A stretch of DNA of 64,000 nucleotides from positions 61,598 to 125,597 of IMG/VR virus record IMGVR_UViG_3300025087_000039. One strand, given 5' to 3'. Below the pieces are notes generated by a model. It saw only the letters and a program-made list of their open reading frames with translations. It ran no database searches and was not told where the DNA came from. Origin of the DNA: a virus. Every line of letters begins with the position of its first letter. The first letter of the stretch is position 1. Positions 1-8,963 of this stretch are shown in pieces. The position numbers and the translations under genes were made by a program.

Positions 1-1
1 T

Positions 2-1282
2 ACCATGCAATTATGTGCTTTAAGAGTCGGTGGGTTTAACGCCGACTTTGATGGAGATGCAATGGGTGTTTTTCTTCCTTTGAGTAAAGAGGCTCAGGAA
101 GAAGCAAAAATGAAAATGATGAGGCTAACAGCCGGTTCATCAACAAATAGTATGACCTTTGAATTATCAAAAGAAATGGCTCTTGGACTTTATAGTTTAA
201 CAAAAGATGTAAAAGTAAATAAATCCCCAGTTTCGGTTTCAAAGGAATTATTAGAAAAAGGAACAAATCCATATTTACCTGTAATATTTAAAAAAAGACA
301 AACCACTCTTGGAAGAGCAATTTTTAATTATTGTTTTCCAGAAGATTTTAGATTTGTCGATGGACAAATAAACAAGAAAATTGTCAACAATTTAATTCAA
401 GAAATATATCAAAAATACGGAAAAGAAATAACTCTAAATACATTTTTAAAGGTTGAAAATATAGGATTTAAATGGGCTACGATTTTTGGAGATAGCCTTC
501 CCCTAGATGAATTAACAATTCCTGATTCTATAATTCAATTAAAGAAAAAAATGAGTGGGGCCACTATAGAAGAGGCTTCAGACCTTTTAGAAAAAATGAA
601 AAAAATATTAATCGAACATTTAAAAGATACTGGATTATATGAAATAATTGAATCTGGTGCTGGAAAAGGATGGGATTCTCCTATGCAAATTTTAGTGGCA
701 AAGGGTATCATCGCTGATCCAAAAGGAAACGTTTTGCCCCCAATTGAAAGTTCTTTTTCTGAAGGGTTAACAAATAAACAATATTTTGAAGCATCCTCTG
801 GATCAAGACATGGCATCATTTCACGGGTTATATCGACTAGTCAAACTGGCTATTTTGCAAGAAAATTAGTTTATCTTTTAAACTCTGTTGAAGCTGATCC
901 TATATTAAAGGATTGCAAAACAAAAAGAACTTTAAATATTAGACTTACCAAAGAAATGGTCTCTAGATTTATGGGCCGTTATATTTTAAAGAATGATAAA
1001 ATTATAAAATTTGAAGAATCTGGTTTGAAAGAAGGCGATATAGCAAATATCAGAACACCGATTTTTTGCGAATCTTTAAAAATTTGTCATACATGTTATG
1101 GAGATTTATTGAAGGTTAACAAAACCCCGTACATTGGAATTTTTACTGCTTTAAAATTGGGACAAATGAGTACTCAAAATATTATGAGAGTTTTTCATAC
1201 TGGAGGCAAAGTAACAATCGCAAAAAGAAATATGCTTAAAGATATTCTTGAAAACAACCCGTCTGACGATTTGGAACTTTAA
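2..1282 (+). CDS. RNA polymerase beta' subunit, middle fragment (set 1; 5' end outside window)
   Basis: Catalytic beta' subunit of a phage multisubunit RNA polymerase. The first ATG (position 5) is internal, because the reading frame is open to the window edge and the catalytic NADFDGD motif (three Mg-binding Asp) lies only 13 residues in. A beta'-type zinc site is visible as four Cys: one in LKDCKTK, then FC-x5-IC-x2-C in the segment ending CHTCYGDL. The frame stops shortly after MRVFHTGG, which is the start of the trigger loop, so the protein lacks the usual beta' C-terminus. The missing part is encoded separately at 1618-2280. The stop overlaps the next ATG (TAATG). Split RNA polymerase subunits are known in jumbo phages. 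The identification is very secure; whether the break is functional is inference. Confidence 0.95.
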   Translation, partial: TMQLCALRVGGFNADFDGDAMGVFLPLSKEAQEEAKMKMMRLTAGSSTNSMTFELSKEMALGLYSLTKDVKVNKSPVSVSKELLEKGTNPYLPVIFKKRQTTLGRAIFNYCFPEDFRFVDGQINKKIVNNLIQEIYQKYGKEITLNTFLKVENIGFKWATIFGDSLPLDELTIPDSIIQLKKKMSGATIEEASDLLEKMKKILIEHLKDTGLYEIIESGAGKGWDSPMQILVAKGIIADPKGNVLPPIESSFSEGLTNKQYFEASSGSRHGIISRVISTSQTGYFARKLVYLLNSVEADPILKDCKTKRTLNIRLTKEMVSRFMGRYILKNDKIIKFEESGLKEGDIANIRTPIFCESLKICHTCYGDLLKVNKTPYIGIFTALKLGQMSTQNIMRVFHTGGKVTIAKRNMLKDILENNPSDDLEL

Positions 1283-1617
1283 TGGATAGATTTGAAGTAA
1301 AAAAATATTTTTTAGAAAAGAATATTAAAAATCCTGGGTCTTTTAGACAAACTATTAAAAAGTATGATAGAAAAATATATGATTTCATCATTAGTGAAAC
1401 TAAGTATCTAAAAAAAGATAATTTTAGTGAAAGAATATATCATATTTTAAATGATTTATATGAAATACCTAAATGTGAATGCGGAAACATATTAAAATAT
1501 ATTAATTCTTCATTGACATACAGAAAATTTTGTGGAGTTAAATGTTTTTTTAAAAATGAAGAAATGAAAAGAAAATTAAAAATTACACTATTTATATTAA
1601 AAACGAGGAGATCATAA
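1282..1617 (+). CDS. Homing-endonuclease-like N-terminal fragment inside the split beta' gene
   Basis: A 111-residue basic protein with a treble-clef-like CxCGN...FCGVKC Cys pattern near residues 70-93, preceded by a helical 'SFRQTIKKYD...SERIYHIL' segment. This layout matches my recollection of the N-terminal half of phage free-standing homing endonucleases (VSR/EDxHD-like). No nuclease catalytic domain follows, so it looks truncated. It begins inside the stop of the upstream beta' fragment (TAATG) and its stop abuts the ATG of the downstream beta' fragment (TAAATG), so it sits exactly at the break. The likely story is a homing endonuclease insertion that split beta' and then decayed. It could instead be a small zinc protein with a retained role. 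Confidence 0.55.
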   Translation: MDRFEVKKYFLEKNIKNPGSFRQTIKKYDRKIYDFIISETKYLKKDNFSERIYHILNDLYEIPKCECGNILKYINSSLTYRKFCGVKCFFKNEEMKRKLKITLFILKTRRS

Positions 1618-2280
1618 ATGTATAAAATCTCTGATTATTTAACTCAGGAAAATAATTTTTTAATAGCAAAAAAAGATTGTTCTTTAATATTAAATTTAGA
1701 TGACTACGAAATTGACAATAATATACAATTTTTAGAAAATCAAATTTGGCTAGGATCTTTAATCAGTCGTATTCAATTTAGTGACAAAAATAAATTTGAT
1801 TTAATTCTCGACTACTCAGTTGAAATAAATGGTTCCAATATGGAAAAAACTGAGAATTTAATTATATTGACATTTTCTGAGGGTGAAATTATTTTATCAA
1901 CTAGTTATGGGACTGATAACATAAAAGAACAGGTCCAATATGTAGAGAGACTTTTAGGCGGAAAAGAGATTTATAAAGACGTGTCTCATCTTTATAATAA
2001 ACTTTTTAAAATATTTGAATCTTCTGGCTCGGATTCAGTTCATATTGAAACTTTAATTTCTCAAGTTTTACGTGATCAAGCAAATACAGCTTTTCCCGCT
2101 AGAATGGGAAAAACTTGGAATCCAATTATGATGAATATAAAAGAATTAGTTTTTCAAACAGGATTCTTACAGTCCTTAGCTTTTGAAAATGTGAATAAAG
2201 CTATTGTCACCGGGTTAATAACTGAGGAACAATTAGAAGCGTCTCCTCTTGAAAAAATTCTGACTGGAGAATTGAAATAA
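1618..2280 (+). CDS. RNA polymerase beta' subunit, C-terminal fragment (set 1)
   Basis: A 220-residue protein whose C-terminal half has the layout of the beta' C-terminus: 'VHIETLISQVLR' resembles the conserved HIE(V/I)IVRQM helix, followed by 'FLQSLAFENVNKAIVTGLI', equivalent to the 'S(F)xxAxFqxTxxVLTxAAI' region. Its N-terminal half (residues 1-120) is beta-rich and probably replaces trigger-loop/jaw sequence. A strong ribosome site (cgaggagatc) precedes the ATG, so it is translated independently of the upstream pieces. The second beta' in this window (31088-33814) has the same elements in one chain, which supports the idea that this is the missing end of the 2-1282 gene. The stop overlaps the beta start (TAATG). 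Confidence 0.85.
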   Translation: MYKISDYLTQENNFLIAKKDCSLILNLDDYEIDNNIQFLENQIWLGSLISRIQFSDKNKFDLILDYSVEINGSNMEKTENLIILTFSEGEIILSTSYGTDNIKEQVQYVERLLGGKEIYKDVSHLYNKLFKIFESSGSDSVHIETLISQVLRDQANTAFPARMGKTWNPIMMNIKELVFQTGFLQSLAFENVNKAIVTGLITEEQLEASPLEKILTGELK

Positions 2281-5200
2281 TGCTTTGGATAGATAAGTTT
2301 AGACAATATACACAAACTACCGATGTGGTTCGTTATAAAAGGAGCAAAATTAAACCTTATCTTATTGTGTATTTTCCTGAAAACTCCATGTTAATAGATG
2401 ATTATAAAAGTTTAAATATTTCTTTTACCGATATGAAAAATGTGGTAATTCCAAATACAAATTTTCCAAGATCGAGATTATATCCAGAAATTCAAAAAGC
2501 CTTTCGAAAATATAGTTTAAAGTCATTTCAATCTGTAAATTATCCTCCCAATGAACCTTTGATTTTTGATTTAAGTTATTATTTAAAGGCAATTGATAAT
2601 TCTTTAAAACCAGGAAATTATCGTCAGAGGGGTGGGTTATTTATTAAAAATATTTTATTAAAAACTTTTTCAATGTTTCCATCAAATTATACAAAAGTTT
2701 TTCTATATTCAATAAATGTAAATAATGAATTTCCAGAATATATTAACAGGAAGTTTTATCCTATTCTTGAGATGTTAAAAAATGAAGAGGTATTTTTTGA
2801 TGATTTACTTTTTTGTATATTAAAAGATAAACCTAATTATAGACTATTAGTTAAAGAAAGAGAATATAATCTACAAAGAATTATTCCCTATTTAAGATCT
2901 TTAAAATATGAAGAAACAGATTTAGAGGAAGAAAAAGACGAAGAAATAAAAGACGCCTCTGAAAAAGTTTTGAATACAGTGAGAAAAGATGAGATTCCAA
3001 TTCAAAATACTGACAAGTTAAAAAACATTGTAAAAGATTATTTAAAGTCAAATAAGAAAGAAGTTGAAAAAATCTTTAATAAACCAGATGATAAAAATAT
3101 ACAAAAAAAGATTGCGGTATCATCGATATTACAAAAGATTAATAACAATCCCTTAGAAACAAAAAAGATTGTAAAAAATATTCCAATAAAAAGATTAAAT
3201 AAAGCTGTTCATGTTATAGATAAAACATATACAGATAAAATTTTAATGAGAGAAAAAACTGTATCAAACTCTAAAGATTTAGTTACCAAAGAAACAAATA
3301 TACCCATGTTAGTTGATAATAAATCTCCAAAACATATTTTTGAAAAAAGAAAAATTGACTTTGAAAAGAATTTAAAAACTGATATGATAAATTCTTTTAA
3401 AGTTCTCGAAAGAAAAGAAATACCTTTAAAGATTGAACATTTAGAAATACAAGATAAACCGCAAAGACCTGGAGAAGTCGAAAAATCTGATATATCTATT
3501 ATAAAAACTATTTTAAGAGATCAATTAAATAATGAGCATTTAATCGAAATGGAAATTCCTAGAATTGACCCAAATACTGGGGCTTTTAGAATTAATGGAA
3601 GAAAGAAATGTTTGATAAATCAAATAGTACAAGATCCAATTACATTTCCAAAACCATACGATTCTAAATTTGAAAGCTCATATTCTTCTTTTCATATTTC
3701 GAGTCGTAGATTAAAAGCTGGAAATTATCTTGAAATTTATATGGCATCATATAAATTACCTTTATTAGTTTTATTATCATTTAGCTTTGGGTTTGAAAAT
3801 ACTTTGAAGAGGTATGGAATAGAATATGAATTTGTTAACGCTAAAACAAAAAAGGATTTATTTATTACGAAGATTTCTGAAGATAAATTTATTTTATTTA
3901 AAAATGTAGATAATGAATTGAAGAAAGAATTGGTGAGTTCATTGATACGGGCCGATCTTTCTTCTTTAAAAATCAATAAACCATTTCCATCAAAAGAATT
4001 TTTTAATTTAGTAATAATTAAATTATCTGGACGAATCAATTCTACATTTTTAATTCAGTCAAACCTTGAAAATATAGTTGACCCAATTGTCAAAGAAGTT
4101 TTAATTGATAAACAACAACCATTTATTTTAGAAGATATCATTCAATATATGACAGAGAATGTCATTAAAGGAACTGTAATCGATAGAAATGATATTTCAA
4201 ACCAGAGAATTAGAAATTCAGAAATTATTGTGCATTTAGCACAAAAACAAATTTTAATGACATATACACAATATAAAGAACAGGTTTTGTCGGGAAATAA
4301 AAACGCGAAATTTTTACTTTCTCCAACAAAGGTTTTGAGCGAGTTCTTAAATTCTGAAATTGTTACAGATATGGAATATGCAAACCCAATAGAAGAAATG
4401 TCAACTATGACAAGGGTTTCCCCTGTTGGAAAAAAGGTAGGTGGCATTCCAGATAAAATGGTTGTTCAAGTTGAAGCTAGAAATATTCATCCTTCATATT
4501 TTGGAAATATTGATCCGTTGGACACTCCGGAAGGTTCTAATATTGGAGTCGTTCAACATTTAACAATTGACTCACAGTTAACTACAACCCGAGGACTTTT
4601 TGCATTAAAGGAAATAAATAATGAAGAGAGAAGTGGAATTTTATCGACAACTGCCGTGATGATTCCATTCGTGGAAAATAATGAAGGCGCTCGTATTATC
4701 ATGTCAGTTAACCAAGCGAGACAAGCCTTGCCTTTAAAAAATCCAGAGCCGCCAATTATACAAACAGGCTATGAGTCTATTTTAAGCGGAGTGCTTTCAG
4801 ATAATTTTGTAAAAAAATCTCCATGCAATGGAAAAGTTGAAAAAGTGAATAAAGATGAAATTCATTTAAGATGTGAAAAAGGCGAAAGAAAAATTATTAG
4901 TACAATTCCTGTTCATTTAAGATCAGGCTCTGGAAAAAATACATTAAGCGTTTTTAATCATACTGTGAAGAGTGGAGATAATGTAAAAAAAGATGAAATT
5001 ATATCTGAAGGAAGTTGCATTTCAAAAGGGTCCATTGCGTTAGGCAGAACATTGGCAACTTGCTATATGTCATATAAGGGATATAATTTTGAAGATGGTC
5101 TTGTGATAAGTGAAGATTTAGTTGAAAGTCAAAAAATGGTTTCACTCCATGGAATCATTGAAGATATATTTATGTCTGAAAATGATAGATTATTATATTT

Positions 5201-6380
5201 AGCAGAAATTGGATCTTATATTAAAAAAGGTGATCCAATAATAAGAAAAACTGTTGGAGAGATAGAACAATTGATTGGGTTTGATAATATTGATGACGAC
5301 GATTCAAGTTTAATTTCTTCAGGACAATATATTAAAAAGAGTCCGGGTGGAAGAATAGTTGATATTGAGGTTTTGTCAAATCTTCCAAGTTCAAAGTTTC
5401 AAAAATTGAATGAATTAATTCAAAGAACTAATCAGAGATATGGAAAACCTGATAAACAAAATTTCACAATAAAAGGAAATCCTTTTAAAGGATTAATTAT
5501 AAGATTTAAAATTGAACAAGAATTGAATATAAATATCGGAGATAAATTATGTGGAAGATTTGGTAATAAAGGAATAGTTTCGTTAGTTGAAAAAAGAGAA
5601 AATATGCCAAGGACACCTTGGGGAGAAAGAGTTGAAATTATTATGAATCCTATTGGTGTCATTTCTCGAATGAATATTGGTCAAATGTACGAAATGTATT
5701 GTGGATTAATTTCTAAAAAACTATCTCAGGTGATTATCGAAAATCCCAAAAGAATAAATGTTTTAAATATTTTTGATAAGACATTGAGTTTATTAGATAA
5801 TACAAAAAATAAAAAATATACTGTTGATTTTATAAATAGAATAAAAAATCTTTCAGATCAAAATTATAATTTATTAATTGAGCAAATTAAAAAAGAGTCA
5901 TTTGTTCCAATCATAGTTCCACCATTTAAATCACCAAATAAAGAACAGATAACAAAAGCCTTGAAATCTCTTGGCTTACAAGATTCTTATTATTTAACAT
6001 TACCTGAATATGGGACAAAAACAATTAAGCCAGTTCCCTTTGGATATAGTTATATTTATAAGTTAGAACATATTGGAGAAATGAAAGTTCACGTAAGAAG
6101 TACAGGCCCCGTCGCTGGAAAAACATTACAACCTTTAGCTGGAAAGAAAAAGGAAGGTGGACAACGAGTTGGAGAGGGTGATACGTGGGCTTTACTGAGC
6201 TACAATTGCCCCACTATTCTTTCAGAATTATTTGGGCCTCTTTCTGATGATCACGCTATGAAAAATGAAATGGTTTCAGATATAATTCAAACCGGTCAAA
6301 CAAAATGGAAAGAATCAAAAACGAGTCCAACAAAAGATATTTTGAATAGTTATTTTATTTCTTTAATGCTCTCAAAGTGA
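2280..6380 (+). CDS. RNA polymerase beta subunit (set 1)
   Basis: A 1366-residue beta subunit, directly after the beta' pieces. Diagnostic motifs are 'MTRVSPVGKKVGG' and 'HPSYFGNIDPLDTPEGSNIG' (fork loop/active-site side, about residues 710-760), GYNFEDG (about 938), 'GDKLCGRFGNKG' (about 1087) and 'GGQRVGEGDTWAL' (about 1293). The N-terminal part carries a long Lys/Glu-rich, low-complexity stretch (about residues 210-440) not expected in bacterial beta, which could be a linker between lobes. Unlike several jumbo-phage polymerases, this beta is a single chain. It is one of two beta genes in the window. Which set is packaged in virions and which is made after infection cannot be told from sequence. 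Confidence 0.96.
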   Translation: MLWIDKFRQYTQTTDVVRYKRSKIKPYLIVYFPENSMLIDDYKSLNISFTDMKNVVIPNTNFPRSRLYPEIQKAFRKYSLKSFQSVNYPPNEPLIFDLSYYLKAIDNSLKPGNYRQRGGLFIKNILLKTFSMFPSNYTKVFLYSINVNNEFPEYINRKFYPILEMLKNEEVFFDDLLFCILKDKPNYRLLVKEREYNLQRIIPYLRSLKYEETDLEEEKDEEIKDASEKVLNTVRKDEIPIQNTDKLKNIVKDYLKSNKKEVEKIFNKPDDKNIQKKIAVSSILQKINNNPLETKKIVKNIPIKRLNKAVHVIDKTYTDKILMREKTVSNSKDLVTKETNIPMLVDNKSPKHIFEKRKIDFEKNLKTDMINSFKVLERKEIPLKIEHLEIQDKPQRPGEVEKSDISIIKTILRDQLNNEHLIEMEIPRIDPNTGAFRINGRKKCLINQIVQDPITFPKPYDSKFESSYSSFHISSRRLKAGNYLEIYMASYKLPLLVLLSFSFGFENTLKRYGIEYEFVNAKTKKDLFITKISEDKFILFKNVDNELKKELVSSLIRADLSSLKINKPFPSKEFFNLVIIKLSGRINSTFLIQSNLENIVDPIVKEVLIDKQQPFILEDIIQYMTENVIKGTVIDRNDISNQRIRNSEIIVHLAQKQILMTYTQYKEQVLSGNKNAKFLLSPTKVLSEFLNSEIVTDMEYANPIEEMSTMTRVSPVGKKVGGIPDKMVVQVEARNIHPSYFGNIDPLDTPEGSNIGVVQHLTIDSQLTTTRGLFALKEINNEERSGILSTTAVMIPFVENNEGARIIMSVNQARQALPLKNPEPPIIQTGYESILSGVLSDNFVKKSPCNGKVEKVNKDEIHLRCEKGERKIISTIPVHLRSGSGKNTLSVFNHTVKSGDNVKKDEIISEGSCISKGSIALGRTLATCYMSYKGYNFEDGLVISEDLVESQKMVSLHGIIEDIFMSENDRLLYLAEIGSYIKKGDPIIRKTVGEIEQLIGFDNIDDDDSSLISSGQYIKKSPGGRIVDIEVLSNLPSSKFQKLNELIQRTNQRYGKPDKQNFTIKGNPFKGLIIRFKIEQELNINIGDKLCGRFGNKGIVSLVEKRENMPRTPWGERVEIIMNPIGVISRMNIGQMYEMYCGLISKKLSQVIIENPKRINVLNIFDKTLSLLDNTKNKKYTVDFINRIKNLSDQNYNLLIEQIKKESFVPIIVPPFKSPNKEQITKALKSLGLQDSYYLTLPEYGTKTIKPVPFGYSYIYKLEHIGEMKVHVRSTGPVAGKTLQPLAGKKKEGGQRVGEGDTWALLSYNCPTILSELFGPLSDDHAMKNEMVSDIIQTGQTKWKESKTSPTKDILNSYFISLMLSK

Positions 6381-6433
6381 TAGTACATTTAGATTAAATT
6401 AAAATAATTTTTTTGTAACTTTTTGGAGAAAAG

Positions 6434-7027
6434 ATGAATAATGAAAATTCTCAAATTTTAATTGGAGACACGACTCCAATTCCATCGGTAGATCAAGATC
6501 AAAAAGAAATAGATCAAAGAATTGATAGTGGTCTTTTAAATTATCAAGAAATAGAAATAATTGATAATATTGGGAAAGACACTTTTGAAAATATTTATCG
6601 AATTGAGATTAAAGATATATTAAAACTACCAGATGAATATTTACAAATTTTTTGTGAAAAGATTTTAGATAAAATAGAGAATGTTTATAATTTTAGTTTT
6701 CCATCTAAGAAGGAATTTTATACCAAAGAAGATATTAAATTATTTATGGAATTTTTAGAATTTTTACATTTTAAAAATCTTGATTTTTTAATAGAATTAT
6801 GGGAGGGCGTTGTTCCTACAATTTTCATTGATATTAAAAAATTTTCTATCGAGAATAGAAATAAAATAATTAATAGAGTTTCTTTATTATCTAATAAATA
6901 TTTAAACAATATGTTCATTTTTCTTTTTTTAAGAACATATTTTAAAGATGGAATATTATCTTGGATAGTATATATTTCAGATAAACAAAAACCACAAATT
7001 GAACTTGGGATTCGAGAAAGGAAATGA
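6434..7027 (+). CDS. Unknown helical protein downstream of RNAP beta
   Basis: A 197-residue protein of no recognised family. The first ~35 residues are polar and acidic (Asp/Gln/Glu-rich) and look disordered; the remainder is a Lys/Ile/Phe-rich, probably helical domain with alternating hydrophobic stretches but no convincing membrane segment. The ATG follows a good ribosome site (tggagaaaag). It is separated from beta by a 53-bp AT-rich gap and overlaps the next small gene by ATGA, so the two are likely co-translated. No catalytic motif is visible. Confidence 0.7.
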   Translation: MNNENSQILIGDTTPIPSVDQDQKEIDQRIDSGLLNYQEIEIIDNIGKDTFENIYRIEIKDILKLPDEYLQIFCEKILDKIENVYNFSFPSKKEFYTKEDIKLFMEFLEFLHFKNLDFLIELWEGVVPTIFIDIKKFSIENRNKIINRVSLLSNKYLNNMFIFLFLRTYFKDGILSWIVYISDKQKPQIELGIRERK

Positions 7028-7029
7028 CG

Positions 7030-7281
7030 ATGGAAGAATTTATGGTTACAATTAAGAAAGGAAACGTTATTTTAACGTGCCCCAGAAAAACATTAACTGG
7101 AGTTCAAGAAACACATGATGGTGTTGTTTTTAATTTTTCAAATGGGAGTTTTCTTTATTTTGTGGATACCCAGATGCCCATTGATACAAAACATCTTATT
7201 TCTAATTCAAGTAAAATTCCTAAGGGAAATTTGTTTTTTGATTTATTAAATTATAGGCAACCTGCACGAATCGAAACCTAA
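7030..7281 (+). CDS. Small unknown protein
   Basis: An 83-residue protein, predicted all-beta by eye (alternating hydrophobics around 'GVVFNFSNGSFLYFVDT'). Two ATGs are possible. The one at 7024 lies only 2 nt from the ribosome site (aaagg), while the one at 7030 has an 8-nt spacer, so 7030 is preferred. It is coupled to the upstream unknown gene. No family recognised. After its stop come about 155 bp of AT-rich sequence with no feature I can name. Confidence 0.55.
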   Translation: MEEFMVTIKKGNVILTCPRKTLTGVQETHDGVVFNFSNGSFLYFVDTQMPIDTKHLISNSSKIPKGNLFFDLLNYRQPARIET

Positions 7282-7435
7282 TATGTATTAACCTTTTATC
7301 TATATATATTAATAAATGAAGAGAAGGTTTATTAATTTTTTTAATTGAATTGATGAACTAATTTTTAAAAATTGTAAACCTATTTTTTGAACTTTTTATT
7401 TTCTCTTTAAACTTTTTTTGAAAGGTTCGAGAACG

Positions 7436-7996
7436 ATGTTAGATGCTTTTAGCCTTGAAAAAATGGTTGAGAATGAAGAAGTTTACCCTATCACTTTAAT
7501 GAAATTTATCTTGTCGAAGCAGAGAATTATGAGCTTTTTTCAAAAGGCATCAGATCCAAATTTTGAAATCTTTACTGAAATTAAAATTGATAATTCAGAT
7601 TGTGAAGCTTGTAAAGATACTAAGAAAAAGAACCTTTTGTGCCGCAGACATACCTCAATCACTCGAATTATAGGATCGGGGTCTGGTCGAATTATGAGAG
7701 ATTTGGATACTAATTTATTTTTTTACAAGAACGAAATTTATCGAATGGTTGGGGATAAATTGGTAATTGTGTATTGCCCCCATACAAAATTAATTCCCTC
7801 AATAACCGTAGATAATGTAAAGAAGGTATCTCCCATTACAATTCAAATGGCCCCAGATTTTAAACTTCCTGAGCCAAAAGAAATTAGGGATTTTATTTCA
7901 ACAGAACTTTCTGGAAAAAGATTGAAGTGCTGGTTTAATGATGTATTTACAATTTATTCAGAAGGAGAAAACTTTTTCCTAACCCCAAATAAATAG
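7436..7996 (+). CDS. Unknown protein with a CxxC...C...H cluster
   Basis: A 186-residue protein. Near residues 50-72 it has a Cys/His cluster (CEAC-x9-CRRH) suited to one zinc ion; the rest is mixed alpha/beta. An upstream TTG at 7418 is in frame, but the ATG at 7436 has a well-placed gaaagg site and is preferred. It sits 12 bp before the acidic-tailed zinc protein at 8009, suggesting one transcript. The family is not recognised. Confidence 0.65.
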   Translation: MLDAFSLEKMVENEEVYPITLMKFILSKQRIMSFFQKASDPNFEIFTEIKIDNSDCEACKDTKKKNLLCRRHTSITRIIGSGSGRIMRDLDTNLFFYKNEIYRMVGDKLVIVYCPHTKLIPSITVDNVKKVSPITIQMAPDFKLPEPKEIRDFISTELSGKRLKCWFNDVFTIYSEGENFFLTPNK

Positions 7997-8008
7997 AGGT
8001 GATAAAAC

Positions 8009-8887
8009 ATGAAGGATGAATTTGAAGGACTGTATGGGGAATCTTCCAGTAAGAAAAAAATGGTGGCGCCTGAGGATGAAATTTTTCATTCAATTTATAT
8101 TAGTGGAATCTCAAGATTTAATGAAAGTTCTGGGGTAAAAGAAGAACCAGGCAAATTACAAATACGTGGGGTTTCTTCAAATCACAATGATGTAAATATG
8201 ATAATTTTACATGTTAAAAAAGTTTTTGTAAATGAAATTAGTATGGGAACTCAGAGAAAATTAAAATGTTTTTCTTATAAAAATAGTTCTCCATTTAAAG
8301 GATCATCAGAAAAAGTTTGTCCAGAAAATAGCTCGGAACGAAGAAATGATAGTTTTTGTTCAACATGTAGAGAACATATTATTTTGTCAGGTATTTATAC
8401 TGACCAAACAGGAAAGCCGATTATAGATAAAGATAATAAACCGATTTTAGTTTTTATCCGAGCGAATGGAATGAAATATAAAAATGTTGGAGATTATCTT
8501 GATAAACTTTCTGAAGAAAACTTTGATTTAGTTTTATTTCCTGGTGAAGAAGAATTTGAAAAAAGGGTCGTGAATAATAAGAAGGTTGTAACAAAGATCA
8601 CAGTCGGTAAAGAAGATTCAAATTACGGGCCTAAAAGTGTATTCTTACTTGAGGCCATCAATGAAGTTTCAAAAGAAAATGTACTCACCGTATTAAAAAT
8701 TGCTAAAAAGTTTTTACCTGACTTCGATGAAAAATTTGATTGGTCAAAAAATAATAAGCAAGTATCTAAGGATCAAATGTTTTCTGAATCGGCAAAGACG
8801 CAAGAAAAGTCAAAAGAAGAAAATACCTCAACCAATTCTCAAAAAGAAAAAATCGCTAACATGTTTGATTTTAATTTAGATATTTAA
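8009..8887 (+). CDS. Zinc-binding protein with acidic C-terminal tail, possible ssDNA-binding protein
   Basis: A 292-residue protein. A central Cys cluster (KCF...VCP...FCSTCREH) can bind zinc. The last ~50 residues are a Lys/Glu/Ser-rich, presumably flexible stretch ending in an acidic-hydrophobic tip, MFDFNLDI, which recalls the protein-docking tip of single-stranded DNA-binding proteins. Phage SSBs of the gp32 type also combine a zinc site with an acidic tail, but no clear OB-fold signature could be read, so the SSB assignment is an inference. It is followed immediately by a strong hairpin terminator, which would give the gene a defined 3' end and fits a highly expressed product. Confidence 0.4.
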   Translation: MKDEFEGLYGESSSKKKMVAPEDEIFHSIYISGISRFNESSGVKEEPGKLQIRGVSSNHNDVNMIILHVKKVFVNEISMGTQRKLKCFSYKNSSPFKGSSEKVCPENSSERRNDSFCSTCREHIILSGIYTDQTGKPIIDKDNKPILVFIRANGMKYKNVGDYLDKLSEENFDLVLFPGEEEFEKRVVNNKKVVTKITVGKEDSNYGPKSVFLLEAINEVSKENVLTVLKIAKKFLPDFDEKFDWSKNNKQVSKDQMFSESAKTQEKSKEENTSTNSQKEKIANMFDFNLDI

Positions 8888-8906
8888 TAATACGAAACCA
8901 AATAAA

Positions 8907-8944
8907 AAAATAAGGCGAGGGGATGAAACCTCTCGCCTTATTTT
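8907..8944 (+). terminator. Stem-loop terminator
   Basis: A 13-bp perfect stem (8907-8919 with 8932-8944; core taaggcgag/ctcgcctta) closes a 12-nt loop. An A-run precedes and a short T-run ends the stem, so this is the most classical Rho-independent terminator of the window. It separates the acidic-tailed zinc protein from the AAA+ gene. Confidence 0.85.
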
Positions 8945-8963
8945 CCACAGAAGGGAATAGGTT

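Noticed and set aside
1282-1617. Group I intron or intein in beta'
   Set aside because: Each flank has its own stop/start codon and the downstream piece has its own ribosome site. No intein splice motifs (N-terminal Cys/Ser, C-terminal HN) or intron core could be seen.
7282-7435. AT-rich gap as a possible promoter or origin
   Set aside because: Only simple AT-rich sequence and short T-runs; no repeat, palindrome or recognisable promoter could be defended.
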